Origin: Porodaedalea pini
Lineage: Eukaryota; Basidiomycota; Agaricomycetes; Hymenochaetales; Hymenochaetaceae
Length of the DNA stretch: 64,000 bases
Direction: 5' to 3'
NCBI GenBank assembly: GCA_002794775.1
Contig: NBAY01000006.1
Coordinates: 248,001-312,000, forward strand
The notes under the pieces are model-generated. The model did not search any database, had not been told where the DNA came from, and was given only the letters and a program-made list of their open reading frames with translations. Shown here one piece after another: positions 9,657 through 19,922 of the stretch (the stretch's first letter is position 1; the number at the start of each line of letters is the position of its first letter). A program made the translations under genes and the position numbers.

Positions 9657-10739
9657 ATGCCCGTACCAGCGATGGCTGAAGGTTTCACTCAAAGGCAGCA
9701 ACAAGAGATCGCAGCGATCGTAGCTGCCGCCTTCACCCGAGCAGCAACGAACGCCCCTGCAGCCCAAGCTCCAGCTCCCTCGATTGACGTCGCCTGGCCA
9801 CGCGAATTCGCTGGCGGCGATGACTACCTCGACTTCAAGCGCGAAGTCCTACTCTTCGTCTCGGCGAACCCCACGAGGTATCCCTCATCGTCGAGCAAGA
9901 TCTATGTCGCCCTCTCTTACCTCAAGGGTGGCAACGCGTCAACGTGGGCGCAAAACTACGTCCAGGAATTCACAACGAATGGCGTCGTGGGCTTTACGGA
10001 CGACTGGGCCAAGTTCCAGGAACGACTGGATGCCTCCTTCGATGATCCGAACAGGAAGGAGAAGGCGCTGAAGAAGTTCTGAGACAAGATCCAGAAGGAC
10101 CTCTCCGCCGACCAGTTCTTCCAGGACCTCGACGTGATCATCAAGGCAGCGGAGCTGAAAGACGAAAGCGTCATTTGTGACCGCTTGCAACGTGCGATGA
10201 ACATCGAGGTGGTCTGCGGCGTGTTGAGGTCAACGCCCGTGCCAACAACGTATGAGACATGGAAAAAGAAGGCCATTGAGATCGATCGGGGCGAACAGCA
10301 GATTCGCGCCATCCAACGAGGTCGTACATTGCCGTTCACACCCCGTCCGACGCCCCAACAAGGGCCTCCTGCATGCCGACAGGTAGCAGCCCCGCACGCC
10401 GATAAGCGTGACATGACGGGCGTCACTTTCGGAGGTGCCGGCCAACCGATGGACGTCTCGATGAATGAGGCGCAACGAAAGCGCGCGTGCTGGATTTGCG
10501 GCGGACTGGGACACTTTAAGGACAAATGTCCGCAGGCGAAGCTGATCATACAGCGTATGTTGGAGCTGATGGCACCGGGCAAGCGCCGCCTCATCGCTGA
10601 TGAGCTCGGCGCGATGAAGGAGTCGGCATTCGAGGAAGTCGTGGACACTCGAAGGTCGACGGTGGAGGACTATGTGGAGGAAGAAGACAATGACGAAGAG
10701 GTCATCGACTCGCAGGGTTTTGCGAGTGGTCAGGCGTAG
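9657..10739 (+). pseudogene. gag: Gag of outer element, interrupted by TGA
   Basis: The frame is open from an ATG at 9657 (another in-frame ATG lies at 9672) to a TAG at 10737-10739, except for a TGA at 10080-10082. It aligns with the Gag of the inner element on both sides of the stop (for example STWAQNY before it and SADQFFQDLD after it), and the sister has a tryptophan at about that place. The zinc knuckle CWICGGLGHFKDKC and an acidic C-terminus follow. Only a truncated capsid-like fragment would be made unless the stop were read through, so this copy is presumably unable to form particles. Confidence 0.88.
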
Positions 10740-10759
10740 CCATCGGGGCGACTGACTGA

Positions 10760-13700
10760 GAAGAACAAGGGACTTCGAATCCGGATTCGCTAAAATATAA
10801 CCAACTGTCTGTACAATACATAGATGCAAACGACGTCGATGGTTTTCCCGATTACGAAGTCCCCACCGGTGTGAACAAAGATGAAGAGTACGAGCAACTG
10901 TTCATGAGAGGAACTGGCGGACGCCAGCTGGACCTTCTCCTGACCGTCGAGCATGAAATAGCGGGTGAGGCGAGAGAGGTAGATGCGCATGCCCTTGTGG
11001 ATTCGGGATGCACGGGATCCTGCATCGACATCAGGTTCGTCGAGAGGTACGGGTTAGAAACGAAACGCTACATTCGACCCCTCGCGGTGCTCAACGCCGA
11101 TGGCTCGCACAATGAGGCCGGATTGATCGAGGAGTACGTTGACGTCGAGCTCATGATCGGCCGTCACCAGGAGAAGATCGTCCTCGCAGTAATGTCCCTA
11201 GCGTCGTCAAACATCTTTCTGGGGTACAACTGGCTTCGACGTCACAATCCAGAGGTCGACTGGAAAACGGGTTCGATCGAATTCACCCGCTGTCCAGAAG
11301 AATGTGCGATCAAGAGGGAGCCGGTGGAGGACCTAGGCAAGGTGAAGAAGGTGGTGGAACAGATGAGGAGGGTGAGTGAGATGCGAATGGACAAGGCGTC
11401 CTGGCCCGCATACCTCAACGACTACACCGACGTTTTCAGCGAAAAGGGTTTTGAGAAGCTGCCGGAACACCGACCCTGGGACCATGTCATCGACTTGAAG
11501 CCCGACTTCAAACCGAGCGACTGTAAGATCTACCCGCTCACGCCAACTGAGCAGCAGTCACTCAAGGACTTCCTTGATGAAAATCTGAAGTCGGGTCGCA
11601 TTCGACGGTCGATATCGCCCATGGCGTCGCCCTTCTTCTTCATAAAGAAGGCTGACAAATCGCTACGCCCGATCCAGGATTACTGTAAGCTCAATGACGG
11701 TACGATCAAGAACAAGTATCCCCTCCCTCTCATTGACGAACTCGTCAACAAGGTCAAGAAAGCAAAGTACATCACTAAGCTTGACCTTTGCTGGGGGTAC
11801 TACAATATCCGGATCCATGAGGGTGACGAATGGAAGGCAGCGTTTTGCACGAACATGGGCCTCTTCGAACCGACGGTCATGTTTTTTGGCCTTTGCAACG
11901 CGCCGGCCACGTTCCAGGCCTTTGTCAACCACATCTTTAAAGACCTAATCTACGTGAACTTGATCATCGTATACCTTGACGACATCCTGATCCTCTCGGA
12001 AACCATTGAGGAGCATATCGACACATCGAGGCGCGTACTCCAGATCCTCCGAGAAAATGGCCTGTACCTGAAGCCGGAGAAGTGCGAGTTTGACGCCAAG
12101 GTCGTCAAATACCTCAGCCACATCATTGGCAATGGTGAGATCAGGGCTGACCCGGCAAAGACGGAGGCGATTGCGAACTGGCCAGTCCCACGGAACCTCA
12201 AGGAGCTGCAACAGTTCCTCGGTATGGGAAACTGGCTGAGACGGTTTATTAAGGACTACAGCAAGGTGGTCCGACCGTTGACGTCGTTAACGGGCAAGAA
12301 GGACTGGGTATGGGAGACCGAACAGCAGGAAGCGTTCGAGGAGCTGAGACGACGTCTCTGCTCACCTCCAGTCCTAGCCATCGCCGATGACGAGGGCCCT
12401 TTCTGCGTAGAAGCGGACTCGTCAAACTTTGCACTCAGTGGTGTGTTGTTGCAGAAGCAGGAAGGGAAGTGGAGGGTGATCGCCTACAGGTCAGAGGCAC
12501 TTGAACCGGCGGAACGAAACTACGAGATCTACGACAAAGAGATGCTCGCGATCATTTCGGCGCTCAAGGAGTGGCGGCAATACCTCCTTGGCGCTCGCCA
12601 CAAGGTTGAAATCTGGTCTGACCACGCCAACCTCACCTACTTCAGGTCGGTGCAGAAGCTGAGCTATCGCCAAGCTCGCTGGCAGACCGAACTTGAAGAA
12701 TTCGACTTCCACCTCGAACACAAGTCGGGCAAGACGATGGGCAAGGCCGACCTGCTATCGCGCATGGCGGGCTATGATCAGGGCAAGGATGACAACGATG
12801 GGGTCGTGTTCATCAAGGATAAGTGGTTGAACCGTGGAGTGGTGCGCACATCACGTGACGAGGTGGTGGAACGAGTGGGTGAAGCGCAGAGGGCGCAGGA
12901 CGAGTCGGAGAGGCCTACAGGTTTGGTGGAGGTCGACGAGTTGTGGCAGATGAAAGGCAAGGTGTATGTTCCATTGACAATAAAGGAGGCCGTGTTGCGG
13001 GAGTGCCACGACTCGGTTCTGGCTGGTCATCCGGGAGCGTCGAAGACAGTAGAACTCGTCTGTCGCGATTTCTGGTGGGCATCGATGTTCTCCGACGTCC
13101 GAGCATACGTCCGAGGATGTGACCATTGTCAACGGACGAAAGCCTTAAGAACGTCGAGGTCTAGACCGCTTCATCCAAACGCTGTCCCTGAAGGACCCTG
13201 GGAAATTGTTACGGTCAACCTAATCGGAGAGCTCCCGGACTCCAAGGGACACAACGCGATCTGCGTCTTCATGGATAGATTCTCGAAGCAGATGCACGCG
13301 ATCCCGACGACGACGAGGCTGTCAGCAGAAGGCATGGCCCAGCTGTACCGCGACCACGTCTTCCGCCTCCATGGCCTACCAAAGAAGATCATCCACGACC
13401 GAGGCACGCAGTTCGATGCATCGATGATGAAGGAGCTGTACAAACTTCTGCACATTGAAGGCAACCCGTCGACAGTGTACCATCCACAGACGGATGGTCA
13501 AACGGAACGCGTTAACCAAGAGCTCGAACAGTACCTTCGACTCTTCGTTAACCATTGGCAATCGGACTGGAAGGACTGGCTCCCCCTCGCAGAGTTCGCA
13601 TACAACAACCGCGAACACTCAGCAACGAAGATGTCCCCCTTCTACGCGAACACAGGACGTCACCCCTTGAGCTTCGACACAACGCGAACCTCATCTGCTA

Positions 13701-14365
13701 ACATGTCAGCGGAAGAATTCGCAAAACACATCAAGGAGACTCATCGCGTTGCTAAGGACAACCTAGTCAAGGCAGCAGAGGACATGAAGCACTACCATGA
13801 CCGGACAGCAGGAGCTTCGGTGGAGTACAAGGCTGGAGACAAGGTCTTCCTTGACGGACGAAACATCAGTACGGACTCGCCGACAAAGAAACTCGCAGAC
13901 AAATGGTACGGCCCCTTTGACGTCGTCGACAAGATAGGAGCGAGCGCGTACAAGCTCAAACTCCTGAAGCGATGGAAAAAGGTCCACCCTGTCTTCAACG
14001 AAGCCCTATTGAAACCCACCGTCGAACCGTCATTTGAAAGCCAGAAGCAACCGCCGCCGCCGCCGCCAGACATTATCGACAATGAGGAGGAGTACGAACT
14101 CGAGGAAGTCTTAGACTCACGTCTGCACCAAGGGAAACTACAGTACCTTGTCAAGTGGGTCGGCTACAATGAACCTACTTGGCAGCCTGAGACAGACTTC
14201 GGTGAGAACGCGAAGGAGGCGATCGCTGAGTTCTACCTCAAACATCCCGGTGCACCTCGGAAACTCGACATCCCTCGTCAACGACTCCGTCCGCTCTTCG
14301 TCGACACCGAGCCTGACGACCGCAATCATGGTTGGTCGGGACGCCCAACCTTGAAGGGGGGGTAA
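10760..14365 (+). CDS. pol: Pol polyprotein of outer element (integrase active site altered)
   Basis: The uninterrupted frame covers about 1,200 codons and is in the -1 register relative to gag. The order is protease (LVDSGCTGSC), reverse transcriptase (YLDDILI), RNase H, integrase with its HHCC finger, and a C-terminal chromodomain (YLVKWVGY, near 14090-14240). The frame opens after a TGA at 10757-10759, i.e. downstream of the gag stop, and has no early ATG, so its translation is unclear. In the integrase core the segment usually reading ...DLIGELP has asparagine in place of the first catalytic aspartate (near 13215), while the HDRGTQF and QTER segments keep theirs. The stop TAA abuts the LTR. 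Confidence 0.9.
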   Translation, partial: EEQGTSNPDSLKYNQLSVQYIDANDVDGFPDYEVPTGVNKDEEYEQLFMRGTGGRQLDLLLTVEHEIAGEAREVDAHALVDSGCTGSCIDIRFVERYGLETKRYIRPLAVLNADGSHNEAGLIEEYVDVELMIGRHQEKIVLAVMSLASSNIFLGYNWLRRHNPEVDWKTGSIEFTRCPEECAIKREPVEDLGKVKKVVEQMRRVSEMRMDKASWPAYLNDYTDVFSEKGFEKLPEHRPWDHVIDLKPDFKPSDCKIYPLTPTEQQSLKDFLDENLKSGRIRRSISPMASPFFFIKKADKSLRPIQDYCKLNDGTIKNKYPLPLIDELVNKVKKAKYITKLDLCWGYYNIRIHEGDEWKAAFCTNMGLFEPTVMFFGLCNAPATFQAFVNHIFKDLIYVNLIIVYLDDILILSETIEEHIDTSRRVLQILRENGLYLKPEKCEFDAKVVKYLSHIIGNGEIRADPAKTEAIANWPVPRNLKELQQFLGMGNWLRRFIKDYSKVVRPLTSLTGKKDWVWETEQQEAFEELRRRLCSPPVLAIADDEGPFCVEADSSNFALSGVLLQKQEGKWRVIAYRSEALEPAERNYEIYDKEMLAIISALKEWRQYLLGARHKVEIWSDHANLTYFRSVQKLSYRQARWQTELEEFDFHLEHKSGKTMGKADLLSRMAGYDQGKDDNDGVVFIKDKWLNRGVVRTSRDEVVERVGEAQRAQDESERPTGLVEVDELWQMKGKVYVPLTIKEAVLRECHDSVLAGHPGASKTVELVCRDFWWASMFSDVRAYVRGCDHCQRTKALRTSRSRPLHPNAVPEGPWEIVTVNLIGELPDSKGHNAICVFMDRFSKQMHAIPTTTRLSAEGMAQLYRDHVFRLHGLPKKIIHDRGTQFDASMMKELYKLLHIEGNPSTVYHPQTDGQTERVNQELEQYLRLFVNHWQSDWKDWLPLAEFAYNNREHSATKMSPFYANTGRHPLSFDTTRTSSANMSAEEFAKHIKETHRVAKDNLVKAAEDMKHYHDRTAGASVEYKAGDKVFLDGRNISTDSPTKKLADKWYGPFDVVDKIGASAYKLKLLKRWKKVHPVFNEALLKPTVEPSFESQKQPPPPPPDIIDNEEEYELEEVLDSRLHQGKLQYLVKWVGYNEPTWQPETDFGENAKEAIAEFYLKHPGAPRKLDIPRQRLRPLFVDTEPDDRNHGWSGRPTLKGG
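14353..14362 (+). promoter_or_regulatory. Polypurine tract of outer element
   Basis: GAAGGGGGGG lies inside the last codons of pol and three bases before the 3' LTR. Its role in plus-strand priming follows from position. Confidence 0.75.
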
Positions 14366-14779
14366 TGTTAGAACCTGAACTTTCACCTTTTCCTTTATTT
14401 TCCCTTTTACCATTTCCTTTATTATATTCGTCCTTTTCATTATATTTACCCATCTTACACAATCATTCCCACACTACCTTCATTCGTTCCATTCCCACTC
14501 GTTATGTAATGTTAGGTAATATAGTCTCACGGTCATCGCTATATAAGGTCTCAGGAATCGCATGAACTCCTTGTTCTGCTTTTCCTCTTACCTCCGCGAC
14601 GACCTAGGTGAGACTCGTCCCCCTTGTATTAGTTTAGACTTGTATTAATCCTCTTACCTCCGCGACGACCTAGCCTGAGTACAGCGTGTCTCGAGTCTCC
14701 ACTCGAGTATAGCACGTCCCAGACGACAGTCAGCCGAGGCCTGCCCAGTCCGAGTCGTCTCCCAGACTCCCGCCTAACA
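14366..14779 (+). repeat. 3' LTR of outer element
   Basis: The second 414-bp LTR, about 99% identical to 1571-1984. It is followed by CCATA at 14780-14784. Confidence 0.97.
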
Positions 14780-15041
14780 CCATAGCTTTCTGCACCGGTT
14801 CTTCTGTAGCCTCCACCTGTCTCTGAAATGTACCGTTATTAACCCAATTTGTTAAACACGTGTCTGAAATGCATCGTTCTTAAACCAATTTGTCAAATAC
14901 CTTGATAGAATGACCGCTCAACAAATTTCTACATCTCATCTCCCCAGTTCCTCCATTTTGCTACCATTTTCTCACATTGAGTTGTATGTAGTTGAGTGAA
15001 GCATCAAATACATAACATTTATAGGTACAATTTAATAAATT

Positions 15042-17280
15042 TTATGCAAGGAGTTCTCTACGTGGAATGAGATGAGGAGTAAATCCCTTTTTCTTATGGC
15101 TGTGGACTACCAGCTCATTGCGGCGCCGTATCATCTCATCAAGAAAGAAGTTGTACCTGTCCACCCGCATCTCCCGTACAATGGCCTGGTACCCTCCAAA
15201 CCATACATTTGTCTGCTCAGCAGCTGATGAGTTGAACCTCCACCTCCCATCTTCTGTAGTCAAATCTGGCCAGGCTGCTGGATTGCAATTTTGCGAACAG
15301 AAGGTGTCTCCTTCCTTATGCTTGTTCTTGAAGTGGAATATGTCAACTGGAAGTCCACAGTTTTCAAAGTACTCCTGGTCTCCTTGAGCTCGAATATGCT
15401 GCAGTACCTTGCAGTTTGAGTCAAAGAAAAGATACTGTGGAAGGGACTTTTTTGTAGGGAAGAGGCCCTTCCAGAAAAGCTAGTTTGTAATGTATAAGTG
15501 TTCTTATCTTAGCATCTGAAGTAACGGGACATACCCTGACTCCGTTTGGAGCTTCAGAACCAAAAAACGTCGCTCGTCCCAGAATAACCCCACAGCATGA
15601 AACACAAAGCTCCTTGTTGTGAGTTCGACGCCTACCAAAGGCAGCTTGAATCTTTTGGTTGCCTTCTTCAGGCTTTCCATCACAATCAGGCTGTCTTCCT
15701 GTGAGCTCCATATCCTGCACATCCACTCCATTGCTTGATTGCAGTCCCTCAAGGACTCCATCTATACCTGGTCCTTCAAGCCCTTCTTGGGACACCTGCC
15801 CTGATGTGTCGGGAAGTGAGTTATGCATCTGCGTTACTTCTGCACATTGGAGCCGCTCCTTGAGCTGGAACATAGCCTTATTTCGTTCAATGTGGTTCTG
15901 TTCAAGCATGGAGTGCTCTGGTAGGTCACATGTGAGGGACCCGGGTGCGCATTTCCGACTGCAGGTCACTATGGCACAGATAGCACTCAAGTTGAAATGA
16001 GCCATGCAGAACCGATCCCTCTGCGACAATAGGGGATCCTTGCAATCCCGTACTGCACAGCAAGGGTGGCCCAAGGTAACTCCATTGGTGACAGTCGCAC
16101 GTACAGCCTCTGACAAATCATTCAGTTGCTTCTGAAGTATGTGAGGATGTAATAGACTCACGTATCTCTCCTGTTGGGCTGTATGTAAACCATGTGCACT
16201 GCGTGCAGGAGTGACTCCACTGCTTCTGGCCTGGGCCAGCCATCCTTGAGTTCCACTCCTCCAGAGCAGGATGAATGCGCTCAGCTTGACTTGCCACATC
16301 ATGACAAAGCTCCAAGGCTCTCTGGTGTTTGTAGTGGTCAGTCAGGAGTGCATTCAAAAAGAATGCATCCCAAACTAACTCAGGTGTCATACTCAGTGGG
16401 AAAGGCCAAGATTTACTCCTTTTAAATGTCTCTAAGAAGCCCACCCTTTCTGTCTGTAAGTTGTACAACTGAGCTAGATTTGTTGCAGATGCCCTAAACA
16501 TACCATGAGCTACAGTCAAAGCAATTAAAGGCCTGCTAACATACCATGTTAGAACCATTGCATCTGCTTGCTCCTCACACAAATTTCTATCAAAGAAATA
16601 ATGCTTCCTGGCCTGGATAGACTGAGGGATCATGGTATAGTATGTTCGCATGCTAGCATTGTCATGGATGAAGTTATTATGGTAATATCGAGTGTGGCAG
16701 TCTGAAGGACTCCGTGAGTCACTAGATTAGTTATATTAGAAGAACACATACTTCTGCAGTACAGTGAGGTTGCCCATGCTGGCAAAGCACCCTTATCTCT
16801 TGAGAAGTATACAGCTTGATGCGTTCTGGGCTCCTTAAGCTCAGGAGGCTGGGTTTCAGAACCTTCTATGGTTGTCGTGCACTTGGAGCTGAGGCAAACA
16901 AGAGTTGGAGGATAGAAGTCTTTGTATCCTTTAATGGGCCTTAGTAACTAGACAGATAGGAGCAAGGTAATCTCACCTATCTCATGCCTCACTCCATATG
17001 CAAGGAAGAGGTCGATGCAATCTTCAGCTTCGTAGTGCTGATCTTCAGACTCCCATACGCATTTGGCTAATGCTGACCAGTATAGCTCACAAACAGAATC
17101 TGTTATCCCGACTGAGTCACACAGGAAACTGTGTATAGATCGAGGAAGAGCTTTGGGAGGGCCAGTAGCCTGAATAGGACAGTTTAGCTTGATGCGTAAT
17201 TTAAGGTGCAGAGACAAGCGGTAGAATGTAGTGAGTTGCTGCAATGTAATGCTCTTGATCAGAAGAGGGGATGTGGTCAA
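15042..17280 (-). CDS. KDZ-associated cysteine-cluster protein (CxC5/CxC6 type)
   Basis: Several spliced segments on the minus strand match, from memory, the basidiomycete proteins called CxC5/CxC6 cysteine clusters associated with KDZ transposases. The N-terminal helical part (ITLQQLTTFYRL, LPRSIHSFLCD) is near 17000-17280. A CxC5-like cluster follows (FYPPTLVCLSSKC, then LYCRS and a C-H-x-R-Y-Y-H-N pattern) at about 16670-16925. A helical middle lies at 16120-16650 and a CxC6-like cluster (GHPCCAVRDCKDPL, RFCMAHF, CAIVTC) at about 15920-16080. A transposase-like tail (FHFKNKHKEGD,TFCSQNCNP, AAEQTNVWFGGY) ends at the TAA at 15042-15044. The exact first exon and several joins are unresolved. 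The function is unknown; such genes travel with KDZ DNA transposons, but no separate KDZ transposase is visible here. Confidence 0.75.
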
Positions 17281-17558
17281 ACATGCAACCAGTCAAGTCA
17301 AGTCCATCATGGTGTGGAATATAGATGGTTGATTTTTAACGAGGCAGATACAGTAACGATCATGATGGGATCGACAGTGATCGGCAGATCATCATACTGT
17401 TAAAGGTAGATTACAAACATGAGTGGCCATCAATTAGCTAATAGGGACCCTGACTCCAGCCGAACGGTTACGCGAGCTCCATGGAGCGTGTTCCCCACGC
17501 CGGGGACATCCATGCAGCAACCTATGTCTCGCGGTAATCCAATCAGCCTACAATATTA
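17281..17558. other. Intergenic, upstream of gtr1 and of the KDZ-type gene
   Basis: Divergent spacer between the minus-strand cysteine-cluster gene and gtr1. No tRNA or other RNA gene was seen. Confidence 0.5.
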
Positions 17559-18766
17559 ATGAAGAAAAAAGTAAGCACGATCTGCTGGAACCCACATAAA
17601 TGCTAAAGAAAGTAGTAGGTGCTATTGATGGGGGCGTCCGGAAGCGGAAAGACCTCCATGCGCTCTGTCATCTTGTACGATCTCGCCGTTTCTCTGTAGT
17701 TCATGGACACAATAAGAACGGAATCTTTAGCTCAAATAATCCGGCTTCGCTTACTTCGCGCCTCGGAGCGACTATCGATGTTGAGCAGAACCATGTACGA
17801 TTCTTAGGTGACCTCATCCTCAATCTATGGGACTGTGGTGGACAAGACTCCTTCATGGACTCCTATCTGTCCACACAGCGCAGCACCATATTTCAGCATG
17901 TCGGCGTGCTCATCTATGTCTTTGATGTCGAGTCACGCGAGATGGATAAGGACCTGGTCTACTATCGCGATTGCCTCGACGCACTGAAGAAGTTCAGCCC
18001 AGAGGCGGTCGTGTTCCTGCTAGTCCACAAGATGGATCTCGTGCGCTCGGCCAAGAAGGGGATTTTGGAGAAAAAGACGAAAGAACTTCAGGAGGCGAGT
18101 GGCGACGTAGGTATAACGGTGTTTGGGACGAGCATCTATGACGAAAGTCTATACAAGGTATGCTTTTGTCACGGCTGCCGTGCGTAAGATAACTGTTGAC
18201 ATTCCGTTTGAGGCATGGTCGCGCATTGTGCACACCCTCATTCCAAATGCCACAATTCTCAGCAAGCATTTGACAACGTTTGCCGAGGCATGTAGTGCGA
18301 CAGAAGTCATCCTCTTCGAGCGCACAACCTTCCTCGTTATCGCCACTTCCCAGCGCACTCCCGAGGCGCCAACCATCAAACAAACGAATGACGGCTCCTC
18401 GTCATCCGATCTCACAGCGGCCGATGGGACCACTGCGGAGGAGATTGACCCGCATCAACTGCAGCCCACTCGTTATGAGCGGACCTCTGAACTGATCAAG
18501 GCTTTCAAGCACGCGTGCATGCGAACACGCGAGGAGTTCCGATGTCTGGATATGGAACTGCCTGAGTATACTGCCGTCCTGGATGAGTTGACCAAGAACA
18601 CATACATTATGGTAATCGTACATGATCCGACGATAGGTGTGTCATGTTCATACCGTTTACTCTATAGAGAACTCATGACGTGTCTTAAGAAACTGCCGCT
18701 ATTAAGATCAATATACGACTTGCTCGACAGAAATTCGAGGAACTGCAAGCAGATTCCATCAACTAG
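17559..18766 (+). CDS. gtr1: Rag-family GTPase Gtr1/RagA
   Basis: This small GTPase heterodimerises with Gtr2/RagC on the vacuole and signals amino-acid sufficiency to TORC1. Exons: 17559-17570, 17619-17674, 17731-18157, 18213-18636 and 18690-18766, giving 331 residues, close to the usual 310-330. The first exon holds only MKKK. The P-loop GASGSGKT is at residues 9-16, followed by a conserved RLGATIDVEQNHVRFLG switch region, WDCGGQD and the base-recognition HKMD. The C-terminal roadblock-like half follows an acidic serine-rich insert (about residues 220-245). The start was chosen because an in-frame stop precedes exon 2, and joining to the tiny exon restores the canonical N-terminus. The gene is tail-to-tail with ilv2. 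Confidence 0.93.
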
Positions 18767-19922
18767 CAACATCATTCGCAGAATGCGATACCTGCCTTAT
18801 CCTTTCTCCGGGCTATGGACGGCTCATCTGCCACGCTCTTACCGTGCTATAGATCAAGGGGACTGAGCCTCCAGAGATGATGATTACATCTGGACTGTGC
18901 GATGATCAAAGGATGGATATGTGCAATGACATGGCATGACGCCGTAAATCGTTGGAAGTACTGATCGTGCAATATCGACATATTAGTGCTGACTACGTTT
19001 ATGCACGCTTGGGCTATGTATTGATAGACAAAAAGATCATTTCAGCAAACGATTTGGGCTCAAAAATTTGTTGCTGTGTGCTGGACTTCATAGATATATA
19101 AACATGCATCATACGTTCGTTATTGGTCTGGAGAAACGAGTTGTTTCTTTTCCCAATCTCCGACACCGGCACGTCTATGGGTACTTCGAAAACAAATTAT
19201 AATAGCGCAATCAGGTTCCAACGGAGCTGATAGGTTTGCAGTTACGTATTTACTCGTGATATTTTGCGGCGAAGGTATGCATGCATCATTCACTGTATGT
19301 ATATTATATGGATCTACTAAATACCTTCTCTACCTCCCAAAACCTCGAGTTAATAATCAAGGAAAATACAGAATGAGTCTAGAGCGAACTCTAGTGGATT
19401 ATACAGAGAAACATGTAATCCTGCAGCAGTTCGTGGCTTATAAAAAGCCATGTCGTAGATGCATTACCCAGATCACCTCCGTCATACTGACTTTCAGAGC
19501 ACTACTGTACATAGCTCGGAGCAAAGGCAGCTCGGTCTATTGCTCAAGGAAGACAATTTAAATTAGGGAACGTTGGCCTTCGAGGCCGCATAGATACAAT
19601 GTTATCGACTTTTAAAGTACATGTCCACGTCAGCCGACCCGACACACCTTCTGGAATCTGGACACTAATAAGCAGCTACTGCTTCACGCACTAGATTAGA
19701 CGGCCTTTAACTTTCACTAATACAATGACCCGTGGATGTTTGGTCACTTCTCCCTTTATCCTGGGCTTTTTTATTCCAGCACGGCAAGTAAACGTGAATG
19801 TACATGCTTGCAACTGTGGCAAAGCAAGAGCGTATGCAGATACAACGAAAACGTGAGTGAAACGATAGGTAAGGTAAGCAATGAAACGAAAGACACTGAA
19901 ATATAATGGCGTTAGATTAATA
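18767..19922. other. 1.15-kb spacer between convergent gtr1 and ilv2
   Basis: It contains the 3' untranslated regions of both genes. The plus-strand frame at 19256-19561 (101 codons) has no recognisable domain and is not supported as a gene. No RNA gene or repeat was seen. Confidence 0.5.

Larger units (their letters stand above)
1571..14779 (+). mobile_element. Outer Ty3/gypsy chromodomain LTR retrotransposon, split by a nested copy
   Basis: The element is bounded by two 414-bp LTRs (1571-1984 and 14366-14779) that begin TGTTAG and end CTAACA and are flanked by the 5-bp duplication CCATA. Its own sequence is 1571-2117 plus 9067-14779; bases 2118-9061 are a second retrotransposon inserted in its leader. 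Order: LTR, predicted self-primed PBS, leader, gag with a CCHC knuckle, then pol with protease, reverse transcriptase, RNase H, integrase and a C-terminal chromodomain, polypurine tract, LTR. This order is that of the chromovirus branch of Ty3/gypsy. The copy looks inactive: gag has an in-frame TGA at 10080-10082, and the first integrase acidic residue is replaced. The LTRs differ at four of 414 positions, all transitions. Confidence 0.96.

Noticed and set aside
14052..14067. CCG triplet repeat
   Set aside because: It encodes a short proline run before the chromodomain of the outer pol, as in the sister element; not a separate feature.
17440..17540. Possible tRNA-like fold upstream of gtr1
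   Set aside because: No consistent acceptor, D- and T-arm pattern could be drawn.
19256..19561. 101-codon plus-strand frame between gtr1 and ilv2
   Set aside because: No domain, signal or splice context; it lies between two 3' ends and is probably random.
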